Counted from the first letter of the stretch, positions 1 to 10,160 are shown. The stretch: DNA of 64,000 nucleotides from Actinoplanes sp. KI2 (GCF_025630775.1 NZ_JAOSZE010000005.1:124001-188000); one strand, 5' to 3'. Notes: generated from the sequence alone by a model not told the origin. Translations and numbers: made by a program.

Positions 1-270
1 GAAGGCATGATCGTCGGCGAGAACTCCCGCCAGGACGACATGGACGTCAACATAACCAAGGAGAAGAAGCTCACCAACATGCGCTCGTCGACCGCCGACG
101 AGACGGAGAAGCTGATCCCCCCGCGCAAGCTCTCCCTCGAGCAGGCCCTCGAGTTCTGCCGCGAGGACGAGTGCGTCGAGGTCACCCCCTCGGCGGTCCG
201 CATCCGCAAGGTCATCCTCGACCAGCAGACCCGCGGTCGCCAGGCCGCCCGGCGCAAGCACCAAGCCTAA
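1..270 (+). CDS. typA: Translational GTPase TypA/BipA, C-terminal end (5' truncated by window)
   Basis: The reading frame is open from base 1 and ends with TAA at 268-270, so only about the last 89 residues are present. They read like the TypA/BipA C-terminus, including [20 protein letters not shown], then the run [20 protein letters not shown] and a basic tail. In the family this C-terminal domain is unique to TypA and contacts the ribosome; the protein is a GTPase that acts in ribosome assembly and stress adaptation. The GTPase and EF-G-like domains lie outside the window. It converges on terC, with a shared terminator hairpin between them. Identification rests on the tail only, but that tail is distinctive. 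Confidence 0.93.
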   Translation, partial: EGMIVGENSRQDDMDVNITKEKKLTNMRSSTADETEKLIPPRKLSLEQALEFCREDECVEVTPSAVRIRKVILDQQTRGRQAARRKHQA

Positions 271-342
271 AAACATTCAGAGGTACGCCCGGCGGGCTCC
301 CCAACCGCATCGAGGCCGTACCCGATTCACCTCGCGAGCTCT

Positions 343-375
343 CCCGGTGGTCGCGCCTTTGCCGCGACCGCCGGG
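343..375. terminator. Bidirectional terminator hairpin between typA and terC
   Basis: The arms at 343-355 and 363-375 are 13 bases each, complementary except for one wobble position, around a 7-nt loop containing TTT. The hairpin lies between the two convergent stop codons, so it could end transcripts from both sides. There is no long U-tract, as is usual in high-GC actinobacteria. Confidence 0.6.
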
Positions 376-404
376 CTGAGCTGCCCACTCAAGCTTTCCA
401 ACCC

Positions 405-1406
405 TCAGGCTTTCGCGTGGTTCAGTTCTCTTTTGCGGTCGCGGCTCGACTTCGCCAGGCTGGCCAGCGTCGCGAAGGCCAGCGTGCCGATGATGATCAG
501 CAGGCTCAGCCAGATCGAGATCTCCGGCGCCCAGTCCACCCCCGCTCCGCCGTTGATGAACGGCAGGGTGTTGGTGTGCAGCGCCTCGGAGAAGAGCTTG
601 ACGCCGATGAAGGCCAGCACCGCGGCGAGGCCGTAGTTCAGGTAGACCAGGCGCTCGAGCAGGCCGCCGAGCAGGAAGTAGAGCTGACGCAGACCCATCA
701 GGGCGAAGACGTTCGCGGTGAAGACCAGATACGGCTCTTTGGTGATGCCGAAGATGGCCGGGATCGAGTCGAGGGCGAACAGCAGATCGGTGGTCCCGAT
801 CGCGATCATCACGATCAGCATCGGGGTGAACAGGCGCTTGCCCGCCGAGGTCACCGTGGTCAGCCGCCCGCTGCCGAACGAGGAGGAGACCGGCAGGGCC
901 CGCTTCGCCCACCGGATCAGCACGTTCTCCTTGAAGTCCGACGCGTCGGCCTCACCCTCCTTCAGCAGCGTCACCGCGGTATACACCAGGAACGCGCCGA
1001 AGATGTAGAAGACCCAGGAGAACTGCGTGATCATCGCCGCGCCGGCCGCGATGAACAGGCCGCGCATCACCAGCGCCAGCACGATGCCGATGAGCAGCAC
1101 CTTCTGCTGGAACTGCCGGGGCACCGCGAACCGGGCCATGATGATGACGAAGACGAAAAGATTGTCGACGCTCAATGAGTATTCGGTGAGCCAGCCGGTG
1201 TAGAACTCGCCCGCGTAACTACCGCCCGCAACGATCCAGACGCCGACCCCGAAGAGAACCGCCAAGCCGACGTAGAACGCGACCCAGGCGCCCGACTCCT
1301 TCATCGAGGGTTCGTGCGGTCGCCGGCCGATGATCAGCAGATCGACGGCCAGGACGGCGACGAGGGCGACAAGGGTGGCGATCCACACCCAGGCGGACAC
1401 AATCAA
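405..1406 (-). CDS. TerC/Alx family integral membrane protein
   Basis: This TerC-family protein of about 333 residues has several hydrophobic segments and the family signature region around GWLTEYSLSVDNLFVFVII, where acidic residues sit inside a membrane segment. TerC/Alx proteins are linked to manganese efflux and metal homeostasis, in some cases serving metalation of exported enzymes. The frame stays open upstream to 1538, but those extra residues are not TerC-like and fall inside the predicted riboswitch. I choose the TTG at 1406, which has GGAGG six bases upstream (1413-1417). A GTG two codons downstream (1400) is the alternative. The gene stands alone and converges on typA. Confidence 0.88.
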   Translation of the reverse strand: MIVSAWVWIATLVALVAVLAVDLLIIGRRPHEPSMKESGAWVAFYVGLAVLFGVGVWIVAGGSYAGEFYTGWLTEYSLSVDNLFVFVIIMARFAVPRQFQQKVLLIGIVLALVMRGLFIAAGAAMITQFSWVFYIFGAFLVYTAVTLLKEGEADASDFKENVLIRWAKRALPVSSSFGSGRLTTVTSAGKRLFTPMLIVMIAIGTTDLLFALDSIPAIFGITKEPYLVFTANVFALMGLRQLYFLLGGLLERLVYLNYGLAAVLAFIGVKLFSEALHTNTLPFINGGAGVDWAPEISIWLSLLIIIGTLAFATLASLAKSSRDRKRELNHAKA

Positions 1407-1480
1407 CGAGGACCTCCGGCAGACACGGGTCATCGCCGTGAACGCCCGAGGTCGAGCGAGCACAGCGACGTGCGGCTGTC

Positions 1481-1578
1481 GGAGGTCTCTTCCGCCGCCT
1501 GAGCGACCACCGGCCCCGGGTAGCCCCACCAGGGACATTCCGTGCTGACGAGACCGGTGCGAGGGAATACTCCCCTCC
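1481..1578 (-). promoter_or_regulatory. Candidate yybP-ykoY manganese riboswitch in the terC leader
   Basis: Read on the minus strand, the terC leader begins with a GGAGG stem strand (1578-1574) followed by the conserved GGGGAGTA-type loop (1575-1568). It continues with a GTCAGCACG segment and ends with GCGGAAGAGACCTCC, whose CCTCC (1485-1481) closes the basal stem. This arrangement matches my knowledge of the yybP-ykoY class (Rfam RF00080), which senses Mn2+ and typically precedes terC/alx-type genes. No covariance search was run. The element ends about 75 bases before the TTG start. Confidence 0.68.
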
Positions 1579-2273
1579 TACGGCAGCCATTGTGTCTCAT
1601 CCCGAGACCAATGGCACGGCACCACGAAAAGGCATGTCCCGGCCGACGACCGAAACCACCCATCCAGTTAGGTTCCGCTAACCAGTCTAGCGCGCCGCCG
1701 ACGGACCTCGTTCATCCCCAGCTGACGACCAGGTCACCCCCGCTGTGACCAGCGCCGCCCCGCTCAAGCTTCCTAGGAGGCTAGCTCACTCGCCCCGACC
1801 ACCCGCACCCCGCACCCGACGGCCACCCGCACCGCATGAACCGCAGTCGCCCGCACCGAAACACGCAACCAGCGACAGCCACCCACCCCGCCGGACCGCA
1901 CCGGGCCCCCGCCCGGCCGCACCGCACCGTGCCGATCCTGGCCGCACCGCACCGCCGGGCCGCACCGCGCCGCCGGGCCGCACCGCACCGGGCCGGACCG
2001 CACCGCGCCGCTCCTGATCGCACCACGCCGCACCGCCGGGTCGGACTGGGCCGCACCGCACCGCGCCCGGCCGCACCGCGCCGCCGGGCCGGACTGCATC
2101 GCACCGGACCGCGCCTGGCCGCACCGCACCGCACCGCACCACCGGGCACCGGGCACCGGGCACCGGGCACCGGGCACCGGGCACCGGGCACCGGGCACCG
2201 GGCACCGGGCACCGGGCACCGGGGCGAACGACGACCGCCCGCGCCAGGGCACCGGGGCGAGCGACTGCCGTCC
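1579..2273. other. Long intergenic region rich in GCACC-type simple repeats
   Basis: About 700 bases separate the terC leader from the 3' end of uvrB. From roughly 1800 the sequence is dominated by degenerate repeats of CGCACC and CGCCGGG type, and it ends in a perfect 7-bp tandem array (separate entry). Open frames exist on both strands, but their translations are repetitive (for example PVPGARCPVPGARC), which is what a 7-bp unit gives in any frame. I see no credible gene. The terC promoter should lie in the first 200 bases; I could not place it with confidence. Confidence 0.7.
2140..2223. repeat. Perfect 7-bp tandem array, 12 copies of CACCGGG
   Basis: Twelve uninterrupted copies of CACCGGG run from 2140 to 2223, about 50 bases past the uvrB stop codon. 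A degenerate copy follows around 2246-2260. The perfection suggests recent expansion by slippage, so copy number is likely to vary between strains. Confidence 0.97.
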
Positions 2274-4391
<2,118 letters not shown>

Positions 4392-4992
4392 GGGGACAAC
4401 CGTACGTCGGGGGTATGACAAGTTCTCCGGGTCGCGGGACCCTCTCGGCGAACCTCTGTGCTGAGGGTGCACATTCGCCGTGTTGTCCGGCCTTGCGGGC
4501 CTCGCCTAGCCTGTTCGGGTAGGCCGCTCGCGGCGGCCGCCCGGCACGATGACGGATCACCACACGGTCCGTCCGTCCGGACCGTGGTCGATGCGCCCCG
4601 GACTCTTCCGGGCATGCGCACCCACGGGGGTCGCGCTGAGCGCTGACCGGCCGCCGCGAGCGCCCTTCTCGTCTCGGCACAGGTACGGCCTGGGCCGCGC
4701 CCGCCGCCTATCCACCCGCGCACCGTCGGGCACCCGCGCGGCCGTCACGCCACCTCGCGCACCATCGGGCACCCGCACGGCCGTCACGCCACCCCGCGCA
4801 CCCGCGCGGCCGTCACGCCACCCCGCGCACCATCGGGTACCCGCACGGCCGTCACGCCACCCCGCGCACCCGCACGGCCGTCACGCCACCCCGCGCACCA
4901 TCGGGCACCCGCGCGCCCGTCACGCCACCCCGCCCACCGTCGGGCACCCGCGCGGCCGTCGGCCAGCGACTCGTCGACCAGGCCGGGCCGGG
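4392..4992. other. Intergenic region between uvrB and coaE, partly tandem repeats
   Basis: About 600 bases without a credible gene. The left part should carry the uvrB promoter. The right part (about 4717-4960) is a tandem array described separately. Frames that cross it translate to repetitive Arg/Pro/Ala strings and I treat them as spurious. Confidence 0.65.
4717..4960. repeat. Alternating 39/29-bp tandem repeat array downstream of coaE
   Basis: The anchor GCCGTCACGCCACC recurs at 4741, 4780, 4809, 4848 and 4877, with degenerate copies near 4916 and 4955. Spacings are therefore 39, 29, 39, 29, 39 and 39. The 29-bp form lacks the CATCGGGCAC part of the 39-bp form, so the array looks like a composite 68-bp unit that was duplicated. 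It lies within about 30-280 bases of the coaE stop codon. Confidence 0.9.
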
Positions 4993-6177
4993 TTACTCGC
5001 CGGGCTCCCAGCCGGTTTCCTCCGCCCAGTCGTCGGCCGCCCGCGCCTCCGCGTCGAACCACGGCTCCTTGGCCTCGCCGTACGCGAAACGGTCTTGGTG
5101 CTCGCAGGACCACTCGGCCTTCGCCGCGGCATAGGCGTCCCGCGCCGCCGGGATCGCGCGCAGGTGGTCCCGCATGAGCAGGGCGAACCGCCAGCCCGGC
5201 GAACCGGCCACCCGGACGTGCAGGTTGACCGGGCGACCGGGGTCGGCGTTGCCGTGCAGCCTCTTCGGCCAGGTCTCGCCGGGCACTCCGCGCGCGTTGT
5301 CGGCCCACTCCCCCGCGCGCCGCGGGAAACCGGCCTCGGCCAGCCGGTCGGCCAGCGCGTCGGCCTCGTCGAGGGTGCGCACGGCCAGCATCAGGTCGAT
5401 GACGTCCTTGGCCGGCAGCCCGGGCACCGCGGTCGAGCCGATGTGCTCGATCGCGGCCTCCGCGCCGATCGCGTGCCGGATCCGGGCGATCAGCCGAGCC
5501 GCCTGCCCGGGCCAGCTCGGGTCGGGCTCGGCGATCACCAGCTCGTGGCCGGCCGGGGCGGCGACGTGCAGCCGCAGGTGCTGCTCGAACGGCACGAGCC
5601 GCTCCCGGTAGAGCAGGTCGACCTGCCCGTGCAGTTGCTCCATCGTGCCGTTGTTGTCCACCACGACGTCGCAGGCGGCCCGGCGCCGGGCGTCGTCGGC
5701 CTGCGCGCCGATCCGCGCGGTCGCCTCCTCGGCGGTCATCCCGCGGGTCTGCTCGAGACGCCGCAGGCGCAGCTCATGCCGGGTCTCCACGACCAAGACC
5801 AGGTGGTACGTGGGTGGCAGCCCCGTCTCGACCAGGAGCGGCACGTCGTTCACCACGATGGCGTCGGGCGCGGCCGCCCGGGTCATCTCGACGGTCCGCT
5901 CGCGCACCCGGGGATGGATGATCCGCTCGAGCCGGCGGCGGGCTTCCTCGTCGCCGAAGACCTTGGCCGCCAAGGCCGGCCGGTCGAGGTCACCCGCGCC
6001 GGTGAGCACGCCGGACCCGAACACCTCGACGATCTCGGCGAGCCCCGGCGTCCCGGCCGCCACGACCTCGCGGGCCAGCTTGTCCGCGTCGATGATCACC
6101 GCACCGCGCTGCGCGAGCCGCCGCGCGACCGCACTCTTGCCCGCCCCGATCCCGCCCGTCAACCCGACCCTCAGCAC
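4993..6177 (-). CDS. coaE: Dephospho-CoA kinase fused to a GrpB (UPF0157) domain
   Basis: CoaE phosphorylates dephospho-CoA, the last step of coenzyme A synthesis. The 394-residue product starts with a P-loop (GGIGAGKS, about 8-15) and the CoaE features DADKLAREV and HPRVRER. From about residue 215 a GrpB/UPF0157 domain follows, with the nucleotidyltransferase-like motif IEHIGSTAVPGLPAKDVIDL. This fusion is the usual actinobacterial form; CoaE alone is about 200 residues. The start is the GTG at 6177. The frame runs further upstream into low-complexity DNA, but a GATAAT hexamer six bases before this GTG suggests a leaderless transcript. Confidence 0.94.
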   Translation of the reverse strand: MLRVGLTGGIGAGKSAVARRLAQRGAVIIDADKLAREVVAAGTPGLAEIVEVFGSGVLTGAGDLDRPALAAKVFGDEEARRRLERIIHPRVRERTVEMTRAAAPDAIVVNDVPLLVETGLPPTYHLVLVVETRHELRLRRLEQTRGMTAEEATARIGAQADDARRRAACDVVVDNNGTMEQLHGQVDLLYRERLVPFEQHLRLHVAAPAGHELVIAEPDPSWPGQAARLIARIRHAIGAEAAIEHIGSTAVPGLPAKDVIDLMLAVRTLDEADALADRLAEAGFPRRAGEWADNARGVPGETWPKRLHGNADPGRPVNLHVRVAGSPGWRFALLMRDHLRAIPAARDAYAAAKAEWSCEHQDRFAYGEAKEPWFDAEARAADDWAEETGWEPGE

Positions 6178-6183
6178 CGCCCA

Positions 6184-6189
6184 ATTATC
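6184..6189 (-). promoter_or_regulatory. Candidate -10 element of a leaderless coaE mRNA
   Basis: On the minus strand GATAAT occupies these bases and ends six nucleotides before the GTG start at 6177, so transcription would begin at or next to the start codon. There is no Shine-Dalgarno sequence and no clear -35 box. Confidence 0.5.
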
Positions 6190-6289
6190 GCCGTTGAACG
6201 CGGCCTGAGCCCGTCCGCCCCCGCCCGCACATGCCCAAGGCCACCCGGGCCGCCCGCGCATGGCGAAGGCCCGGACACCCACCCAACGC

Positions 6290-6358
6290 GGCCCGGACAC
6301 GGCGAACTGCCGCCGCCCGGACACGGCGAACGGCCCCCGCGGCCCGGACACGGCGAAG
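6290..6358. repeat. Short direct repeats (CCCGGACACGGCGAA) downstream of rpsA
   Basis: Three copies of CCCGGACACGGCGAA, spaced by about 23-26 bases, lie just before the rpsA terminator hairpin, which contains part of the last copy. They resemble the other unit-specific arrays found past gene ends in this window. Confidence 0.75.
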
Positions 6359-6385
6359 GGCCGCCCCTAACCGGGACGGCCCTTC
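6355..6385 (-). terminator. rpsA terminator hairpin
   Basis: A 9-bp perfect stem (GAAGGGCCG at 6355-6363 with CGGCCCTTC at 6377-6385) lies 22 bases past the rpsA stop codon. Its position and GC-rich stem fit an intrinsic terminator. Confidence 0.65.
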
Positions 6386-6406
6386 GTGCTGCTGCTACGT
6401 GCTACC

Positions 6407-7915
6407 TCAGTTCTTGCCGCCGGCCAGCTTCTCGCGCAGGGCAGCGAGAGCCTCGTCGGTGGCCAGGGTGCCGGACGGCTCCTCGGCGGCGCGCGCCGGA
6501 GCCGGCGAGCTCGACGAGGTGGCCGAGGCGGCGGCAGGGCCACCAGCGGCGGCCGGCGCCGGGTTGAGCGCGGCCTCGGCGTCGGCGTCGCGGGACGCCT
6601 GCACCTGCTTGGTGTGGGCCTCCCAGCGCTCGCGGGCGTCGGCGTACTGCTTCTCCCACGTCTCGCGCTGCTTCTCGAAGCCCTCGAGCCACTCGCCCGT
6701 CTCGGGGTCGAAGCCCTCCGGGTAGATGTAGTTGCCCTCGGCGTCGTAGGTCGCGGCCATGCCGTAGAGGGTCGGGTCGAAGTGCTCCTCGCCCTCGACG
6801 AAGCCCTCGTTGGCCTGCTTGAGCGACAGCGAGATGCGCCGGCGCTCCAGGTCGATGTCGATGACCTTGACCAGGACGTCGGAGCCCACCTGGACGACCT
6901 GCTCGGGCAGCTCGACGTGCCGCTCGGCCAGCTCGGAGATGTGCACCAGGCCCTCGATGCCGTCGTCGACGCGGACGAACGCGCCGAACGGAACCAGCTT
7001 GGTGACCTTGCCCGGGACGATCTGGTTGATCGCGTGGGTGCGGGCGAACTGACGCCACGGGTCTTCCTGGGTCGCCTTCAGCGACAGCGAGACACGCTCG
7101 CGGTCCAGGTCGACGTCGAGCACCTCGACCTCGACCTCCTGGCCGACCTCGACGACCTCGGAGGGGTGGTCGATGTGCTTCCAGGAGAGCTCGGAGACGT
7201 GCACCAGGCCGTCGACGCCGCCGAGGTCCACGAACGCGCCGAAGTTGACGATCGAGGAGACGACGCCCTTGCGGACCTGGCCCTTCTGCAGCTTGTTGAG
7301 GAACTCGGTGCGCACCTCGGACTGCGTCTGCTCGAGCCACGCACGGCGGGACAGGACCACGTTGTTGCGGTTCTTGTCCAGCTCGATGATCTTCGCCTCG
7401 AGCTCGCGGCCGACGTACGGCTGCAGGTCGCGGACGCGCCGCATCTCGACCAGCGAGGCCGGCAGGAAGCCGCGGAGGCCGATGTCGAGGATGAGACCAC
7501 CCTTGACGACCTCGATGACGGAGCCACGCACGACGCCGTCGTCTTCCTTGATCTTCTCGATCGTGCCCCAGGCCCGCTCGTACTGAGCGCGCTTCTTGGA
7601 CAGGATCAGGCGGCCTTCCTTGTCCTCCTTGGTGAGAACAAGAGCCTCGATGTGGTCACCGACCGACACCACTTCCGCGGGGTCCACGTCATGCTTGATC
7701 GACAACTCGCGCGAGGGGATGACGCCCTCGGTCTTGTAGCCGATGTCGAGCAGGACCTCGTCCCGATCGACCTTGACGACGGTGCCTTCGACAATGTCGC
7801 CGTCGTTGAAGTACTTGATGGTCTCGTCGATGGCGGCGAGGAATGCTTCCTCGGACCCGAGATCGTCGACGGTGACCTTGTTGGCGCTCGAGGTGGCCTC
7901 GATGCTGCTCGTCAT
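6407..7915 (-). CDS. rpsA: 30S ribosomal protein S1
   Basis: S1 binds mRNA on the small subunit and helps initiate translation. The 502-residue product contains four S1 (OB-fold) repeats between about residues 30 and 370. They carry characteristic motifs such as GDIVEGTVVKVDRDEVLLDI, GFLPASLVE, NFGAFVDLGGVDGLVHVSEL and PFGAFVRVDDGIEGLVHISEL. The C-terminal 130 residues are variable and rich in Ala, Ser and Pro, as in other actinobacterial S1 proteins. The ATG at 7915 begins the family N-terminus; in-frame sequence further upstream is not S1-like. The neighbour polA lies beyond the methyltransferase/arsR insertion, and coaE follows downstream. Confidence 0.97.
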   Translation of the reverse strand: MTSSIEATSSANKVTVDDLGSEEAFLAAIDETIKYFNDGDIVEGTVVKVDRDEVLLDIGYKTEGVIPSRELSIKHDVDPAEVVSVGDHIEALVLTKEDKEGRLILSKKRAQYERAWGTIEKIKEDDGVVRGSVIEVVKGGLILDIGLRGFLPASLVEMRRVRDLQPYVGRELEAKIIELDKNRNNVVLSRRAWLEQTQSEVRTEFLNKLQKGQVRKGVVSSIVNFGAFVDLGGVDGLVHVSELSWKHIDHPSEVVEVGQEVEVEVLDVDLDRERVSLSLKATQEDPWRQFARTHAINQIVPGKVTKLVPFGAFVRVDDGIEGLVHISELAERHVELPEQVVQVGSDVLVKVIDIDLERRRISLSLKQANEGFVEGEEHFDPTLYGMAATYDAEGNYIYPEGFDPETGEWLEGFEKQRETWEKQYADARERWEAHTKQVQASRDADAEAALNPAPAAAGGPAAASATSSSSPAPARAAEEPSGTLATDEALAALREKLAGGKN

Positions 7916-8237
7916 GTGGACAGTTGCTCCGAACGGATGGTTTTGTGGTGTCTCTCGCGCTCCACGAAACTGCCGACGGGCACGACACAACCGAGCGAGA
8001 AAGACCGGACCGGGAAAGATCAGATCCTTGCAGTCGATCGTGCTGCGACCGACGACCACGGAGCCTGCTCCCTGCCGAGGCACACGATCCGCGAGCGCAT
8101 CGACTAGCTTACCGTGCGCATTACCACAGGTTGCAAGCCCTCCCGACGACCGCGGCACAATGTTCGGAGGAAACCCCCCAGTCTGCCCGAAATATGCCGA
8201 ATCAGGACCGCGACACGCCCTCGCGTACCGTGGTTGT
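7916..8237. other. Divergent promoter region between rpsA and a methyltransferase gene
   Basis: This 322-base region holds the rpsA leader and both promoters. For rpsA a weak candidate is TTGCAA (8136-8131) and TAAGCT (8111-8106) with a 19-nt spacer, which would give a leader of about 185 nt, long enough for translational feedback by S1 (inference). The methyltransferase promoter lies at the right edge. I see no gene here. Confidence 0.45.
8226..8231 (+). promoter_or_regulatory. Candidate -10 element of a leaderless methyltransferase mRNA
   Basis: TACCGT lies six bases before the GTG start at 8238, and no Shine-Dalgarno sequence precedes the gene. This fits transcription starting at the start codon. 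Confidence 0.45.
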
Positions 8238-9086
8238 GTGATCGATGTTCCGAGTCCCGGGACGGCTGTCCCGGCCACCGAGACGACGGTGCTGCGCCGG
8301 CCGGTTACCGACGACGAGAGCCGACATGCCAGCCGCGCCTGGTGGGATCTCGACGCCGACGCCTACCAGGGCGAACACGGCGCTTTCCTGGGCGACAACG
8401 ACTTCGTCTGGTGCCCCGAGGGGCTTCGCGAGGCGGATGCCCGGCTGCTCGGCGACGTGCGCGGCAAACGGGTGCTCGAGTTGGGCGCCGGTGCCGCCGC
8501 CGGCGCGCGCTGGCTGGAGGGGCAGGGCGCCGACGCGGTGGCCATGGACCTTTCCGCGGGCATGCTGCGCCAGGCGCGGGGCGGGGAGGAGCGGTCCGGC
8601 GTACGCGTGCCGCTCGTGCAAGCCGACGCACTGGCCCTCCCGTTCGCGGAGAGCATATTCGACATCGTCTGCACCGCCTTCGGGGCGATCCCGTTCGTGG
8701 CCGACTCGGGTGCCGCGATGCTCGAGGTGGCCCGGGTGCTCAAGCCCGGCGGCCGATGGGTGTTTTCGATCACTCACCCGATGCGCTGGATCTTCTGGGA
8801 CGAGCCGGACGAGAGCGGCCTGATCGCGCGGAACTCGTATTTCGACCGGCGGCCGTACGTCGAGGTCGACGAGCAAGGCCGGCCGACCTACGTCGAGCAG
8901 CACCGCACGCTCGGCGACCGGGTGCGCGAGCTGGTCGCGGCCGGCTTCGTGCTGCGCGACCTGATAGAGCCCGAGTGGCCCCCCGGCCACGACCAGATCT
9001 GGGGCCAGTGGAGCCCCCTACGAGGCCGCCTGTTCCCCGGCACCGCCATCTTCATAGCCACCCTGCCAACAGCCCAACCCACCTAA
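8238..9086 (+). CDS. Class I SAM-dependent methyltransferase
   Basis: The 282-residue product has a class I methyltransferase fold. Motif I is VLELGAGAAAGARWL (about 79-93), motif II has VAMDLSAGML, the acidic region is VPLVQADALALPFAE, and EVARVLKPGGRWVF is the typical post-motif III segment. A tail with ARNSYFDRRPYVEVDEQG follows. Related actinobacterial proteins are annotated only as class I SAM-dependent methyltransferases and I cannot name the substrate. The GTG at 8238 is chosen because the upstream in-frame part is antisense to rpsA, and because a -10-like hexamer lies six bases before it. It is divergent from rpsA and converges on the ArsR gene. Confidence 0.85.
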   Translation: MIDVPSPGTAVPATETTVLRRPVTDDESRHASRAWWDLDADAYQGEHGAFLGDNDFVWCPEGLREADARLLGDVRGKRVLELGAGAAAGARWLEGQGADAVAMDLSAGMLRQARGGEERSGVRVPLVQADALALPFAESIFDIVCTAFGAIPFVADSGAAMLEVARVLKPGGRWVFSITHPMRWIFWDEPDESGLIARNSYFDRRPYVEVDEQGRPTYVEQHRTLGDRVRELVAAGFVLRDLIEPEWPPGHDQIWGQWSPLRGRLFPGTAIFIATLPTAQPT

Positions 9087-9180
9087 GGCCCAGCCCACCA
9101 AGGAGCCGCCCCGCCCAGAGGCCAACCCACCCAGAGCCGACCCACCAGAGCCGACCCGCCCAGGAGCCGACCCCGTCCGG

Positions 9181-9270
9181 GGCCAACCCGCCCGGGGCCA
9201 ACCCGCCCAGGGCCAACCCGCCCAGGGCCAACCCGCCCGGGGCCAACCCGCCCGGGGCCAACCCGCCCGG
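9181..9270. repeat. 15-bp tandem array, six copies
   Basis: Six copies of GGCCAACCCGCCCRG start at 9181, 9196, 9211, 9226, 9241 and 9256. They differ only by an A/G change near the end of the unit. Looser, related sequence extends upstream towards the methyltransferase stop codon at 9086. Confidence 0.95.
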
Positions 9271-9324
9271 GGACCACAATTCACCCCGGTGTCTGCGGGG
9301 TGCCCCCCATCCGGCAACGGCCCG

Positions 9325-9421
9325 CGATCGCCCCGCTGATGAGGAGAGGCCGCTTTTCGGCACCGCGGGGTTTGCGGTACCGAAAAGCGGCCTCTCCTCA
9401 TCAGCCTCGAAGGGGCGATCG
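9325..9421. repeat. Long hairpin element (32-bp near-perfect stem plus 10-bp outer stem)
   Basis: Bases 9335-9366 and 9374-9405 are inverted copies with a single mismatch, around a 7-nt loop (GGGGTTT). After a 6-nt bulge the outer arms CGATCGCCCC (9325-9334) and GGGGCGATCG (9412-9421) also pair. It sits between two convergent genes and may be a bidirectional terminator. The length and nested arms would also fit a small palindromic mobile element. No target-site duplication is evident. Confidence 0.9.
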
Positions 9422-9433
9422 CCCGCGGAGCGA

Positions 9434-9660
9434 AGCGAAGCCAGCCAGCTCAGCCGCACGTGACAGTCCCCCCACGCGACTCATCCGGTCAACCGCACCC
9501 ACCCGGCCAAGCCAGAGCAAAGCGAAGCCAGCCAGCTCAGCCGCACGTGACAGTCCCCCCACGCGACTCACCCGGTCAACCGCACCCACCCCGCCAAGCC
9601 AGAGCAAAGCGAAGCCAGCCAGCTCAGCCGCCGGTCAACCGCACCCACCCGGCCAGCCAG
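9434..9660. repeat. 87-bp direct duplication abutting the arsR stop codon
   Basis: The segment beginning AGCGAAGCCAGCCAGCTCAG occurs at 9434, 9521 and 9608, a period of 87 bases. The first two copies are nearly identical. The third has an internal deletion and runs up to the arsR stop codon at 9662, where the CCAGCTCAGC part is repeated once more. Confidence 0.93.
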
Positions 9661-9661
9661 C

Positions 9662-10027
9662 TCAGCCCAGGAAGTTCTGCCCAGCGTCGAGAAGGGCTGC
9701 CAAGACCGTGAGACCCGCCGGTATCAGCCGGTAGTAAACCCACGTACCCCGCCGGTCCGCGTCGACCAGGCCGGCCTCGCGCAGCACCCGCAGGTGGTGC
9801 GAGATGGTCGGGCCGGTCAGGTGGAAGGCGCCGGTCAGGTCGCAGACGCAGACCTCGCCGCCGCCCGCGGAGGCGATCATCGAGAGCAGCCGGAGGCGCA
9901 CCGGATCGCCGAGTGCCTTGAACATCGGAGCAAATCTGCTCGCCTGCGCCGGGTCCATCGGGCCCTGCGCGATCGGAGCGCCGTCGGCCGGCACGACCGC
10001 GGGCTCCCCGCTCGATTTTCTCAGCAT
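9662..10027 (-). CDS. ArsR/SmtB family metal-responsive transcriptional regulator
   Basis: This 121-residue winged-helix repressor has the ArsR fold (MFKALGDPVRLRLLSMI) and the metal-binding signature CVCDL at the start of the recognition region (Cys60 and Cys62), followed by GPTISHHLRVLREAGLV and a wing ending GTWVYYRL. Cysteine ligands at this place are typical of sensors of arsenite, cadmium or lead. No transporter or reductase gene adjoins it, so the target is unknown. I choose the ATG at 10027, which has GGAAAGG about ten bases upstream; a GTG 33 bases earlier lacks this. A partial palindrome upstream (10148-10160) may be its own operator. Confidence 0.85.
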   Translation of the reverse strand: MLRKSSGEPAVVPADGAPIAQGPMDPAQASRFAPMFKALGDPVRLRLLSMIASAGGGEVCVCDLTGAFHLTGPTISHHLRVLREAGLVDADRRGTWVYYRLIPAGLTVLAALLDAGQNFLG

Positions 10028-10147
10028 CGGCCCAGCCTTTCCACGGGCCACCAGCCGCACACACGCCGGTCAGTCGTGTTCCGCAACCGGCACTCATCGC
10101 CGCCCACGACACCTCCGCTCTCCGAACAAGCCGCGCCGACCATACAT

Positions 10148-10160
10148 CTACAACCTGTAG
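10148..10160. promoter_or_regulatory. Possible ArsR operator palindrome
   Basis: CTACAACCTGTAG is an interrupted palindrome (CTACA/TGTAG) in the 171-base gap between polA and arsR, both on the minus strand. A palindrome upstream of an ArsR gene is a reasonable autoregulation site, but the arms are only five bases. Confidence 0.3.

Larger units (their letters stand above)
9087..9661. other. Repeat-filled region between the methyltransferase and arsR genes
   Basis: About 575 bases between convergent genes hold no credible gene but three distinct repeat structures: a 15-bp array, a long hairpin and an 87-bp duplication, each listed separately. Frames crossing the 15-bp array translate to perfect pentapeptide strings such as GGLAP and are artefacts. 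Confidence 0.75.

Noticed and set aside
171-1178. 335-codon plus-strand frame over typA end and terC
   Set aside because: Antisense to terC and out of frame with typA; low-complexity translation.
1773-2252. Three overlapping minus-strand frames with strings such as PGARCPV
   Set aside because: A 7-bp unit gives open, repetitive translations in all three frames; no gene-like composition or ribosome-binding site.
4392-4560. SOS (LexA) box before uvrB
   Set aside because: No TCGAAC-type half-site pair at a useful spacing.
4717-4960. CRISPR array
   Set aside because: Units are directly adjacent with no unique spacers and there are no cas genes; the same holds for the other arrays.
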